A stretch of 64,000 nucleotides of DNA from Methylorubrum salsuginis. GTDB taxonomy: Bacteria; Pseudomonadota; Alphaproteobacteria; Rhizobiales; Beijerinckiaceae. The stretch lies in NCBI RefSeq assembly GCF_900114375.1, contig NZ_FOSV01000002.1:310001-374000 (forward strand), read 5' to 3'. Shown here piece after piece: positions 63,579 through 64,000 of this stretch; position 1 is the stretch's first letter, and every line of letters begins with the position of its first letter. The notes beneath the pieces were generated by a model. That model was not told the origin of the DNA. It saw nothing but the letters and a program-made list of their open reading frames with translations, and ran no database searches. Made by a program: the position numbers and the translations under genes.

Positions 63579-64000
63579 GTGGTTCGCTCGGAGGGCGCGC
63601 GGCAGATCGGGGCGGATGCCGCCGCCGACGGGACGGCGCGCCAAGCCTCACCCGAAGCTCCCCGCCACGTCGCCATCATCATGGACGGCAACGGGCGCTG
63701 GGCCGCCCGCAAGGGGCTGCCCCGCTTCGAGGGCCATCGCCGCGGGGTCGAGGCGGTGCGCCGTGCGGTGCGCTCGGCGATCGAACTCGGTGTCGCCTAC
63801 CTCACGATCTACAGCTTCTCCTCCGAGAACTGGCGCCGCCCGCCGACGGAGATCATGGAACTGATGGGCCTGCTGCGCCTGTTCGTGCGCGGCGACCTCG
63901 CCGACCTCCACGCCAACAACGTCCGCGTCCGGGTGATCGGCGAGCGCCAAAGCCTCTCCGCCGACATCGCCGCCCTGCTCGACGAGGCCGAGACGCGCAC
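63579..64000 (+). CDS. uppS: isoprenyl (undecaprenyl diphosphate) synthase UppS, 3' end outside window
   Basis: cis-prenyltransferase making C55-PP for cell-wall synthesis. The first 140 codons are present. [20 protein letters not shown] has the catalytic Asp and DGNxRW signature, then [20 protein letters not shown] and [20 protein letters not shown] (FSxENWxRP motif). GTG 63579 is preferred, with GGGGAG about 10 bases upstream. The N-terminus carries a 30-residue Ala/Gly-rich extension before the core. It ends the run at the window edge; cdsA and dxr often follow in relatives. Confidence 0.93.
   Translation, partial: MVRSEGARQIGADAAADGTARQASPEAPRHVAIIMDGNGRWAARKGLPRFEGHRRGVEAVRRAVRSAIELGVAYLTIYSFSSENWRRPPTEIMELMGLLRLFVRGDLADLHANNVRVRVIGERQSLSADIAALLDEAETR

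Overview
The window is high-GC (about 70%) alphaproteobacterial chromosome, most likely Methylobacterium/Methylorubrum or a close Rhizobiales relative. I infer this from aerobic-type cobalamin genes (cobL, cobE, cobM, cobB), a FYDLN-acid (TIGR02300) protein, a ribosomal protein S2 with the long alphaproteobacterial C-terminal extension, an oxalate/formate-type MFS carrier, and recurrent GCATCG...CCGAAAG intergenic palindromes. It is not proven. No rRNA, tRNA or CRISPR array was found. Both ends cut genes (cobB at base 1, uppS at base 64000).

Layout. 1-4.4 kb: minus-strand cobalamin operon cobL-cobE-[diguanylate cyclase]-cobM-cobB. 4.5-8.6 kb: MFS carrier, methyltransferase and gamma-glutamyltransferase, all minus. 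8.8-12.7 kb: small proteins, htpG and gluQ. 12.8-16 kb: aroA-cmk (minus) and a FYDLN zinc-ribbon protein. 16.6-20.9 kb: exopolysaccharide genes (GumC/Wzz-like chain-length protein, Wzy/O-antigen-ligase-like protein, acyltransferase). 20.9-29.2 kb: a ten-gene minus-strand run built around two carrier proteins, an amino acid:[carrier protein] ligase, an AMP-forming ligase, an SDR, an acyl-CoA-dehydrogenase-like flavoprotein and a flavin reductase. 29.5-32.8 kb: a ThDP enzyme, a class IV aminotransferase and a cupin. 33.2-37.6 kb: metY-like and metA-like genes and a FATP-type acyl-CoA synthetase. 37.8-47.3 kb: a compact type II secretion operon (gspE-L-M-C-D-O-F-G-I). 47.4-49.3 kb: a small protein and an aspartate aminotransferase. 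49.4-53.6 kb: a minus-strand Crp/Fnr regulator-FecR-CHASE2 adenylate cyclase-RTX module. 54.1-56.1 kb: a CoA-transferase. 56.2-59.1 kb: an IS5/IS427-type insertion sequence and an unrecognised lower-GC 693-residue gene. 59.7-64 kb: the conserved rpsB-tsf-pyrH-frr-uppS run.

The most interesting region is 20.9-32.8 kb. A stand-alone ligase related to class II aminoacyl-tRNA synthetases should load an amino acid on a carrier protein. The neighbouring flavoprotein lacks the usual catalytic glutamate of acyl-CoA dehydrogenases and sits beside a flavin reductase, which suggests a two-component oxygenase acting on the tethered amino acid. A second carrier protein has its own ligase and a ketoreductase-like SDR. 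This looks like a small non-NRPS, amino-acid-derived biosynthetic pathway whose product I cannot name. The second notable system is the Crp-FecR-CHASE2-cyclase operon, which appears to contain a complete cAMP signal-to-transcription circuit followed by an RTX protein.
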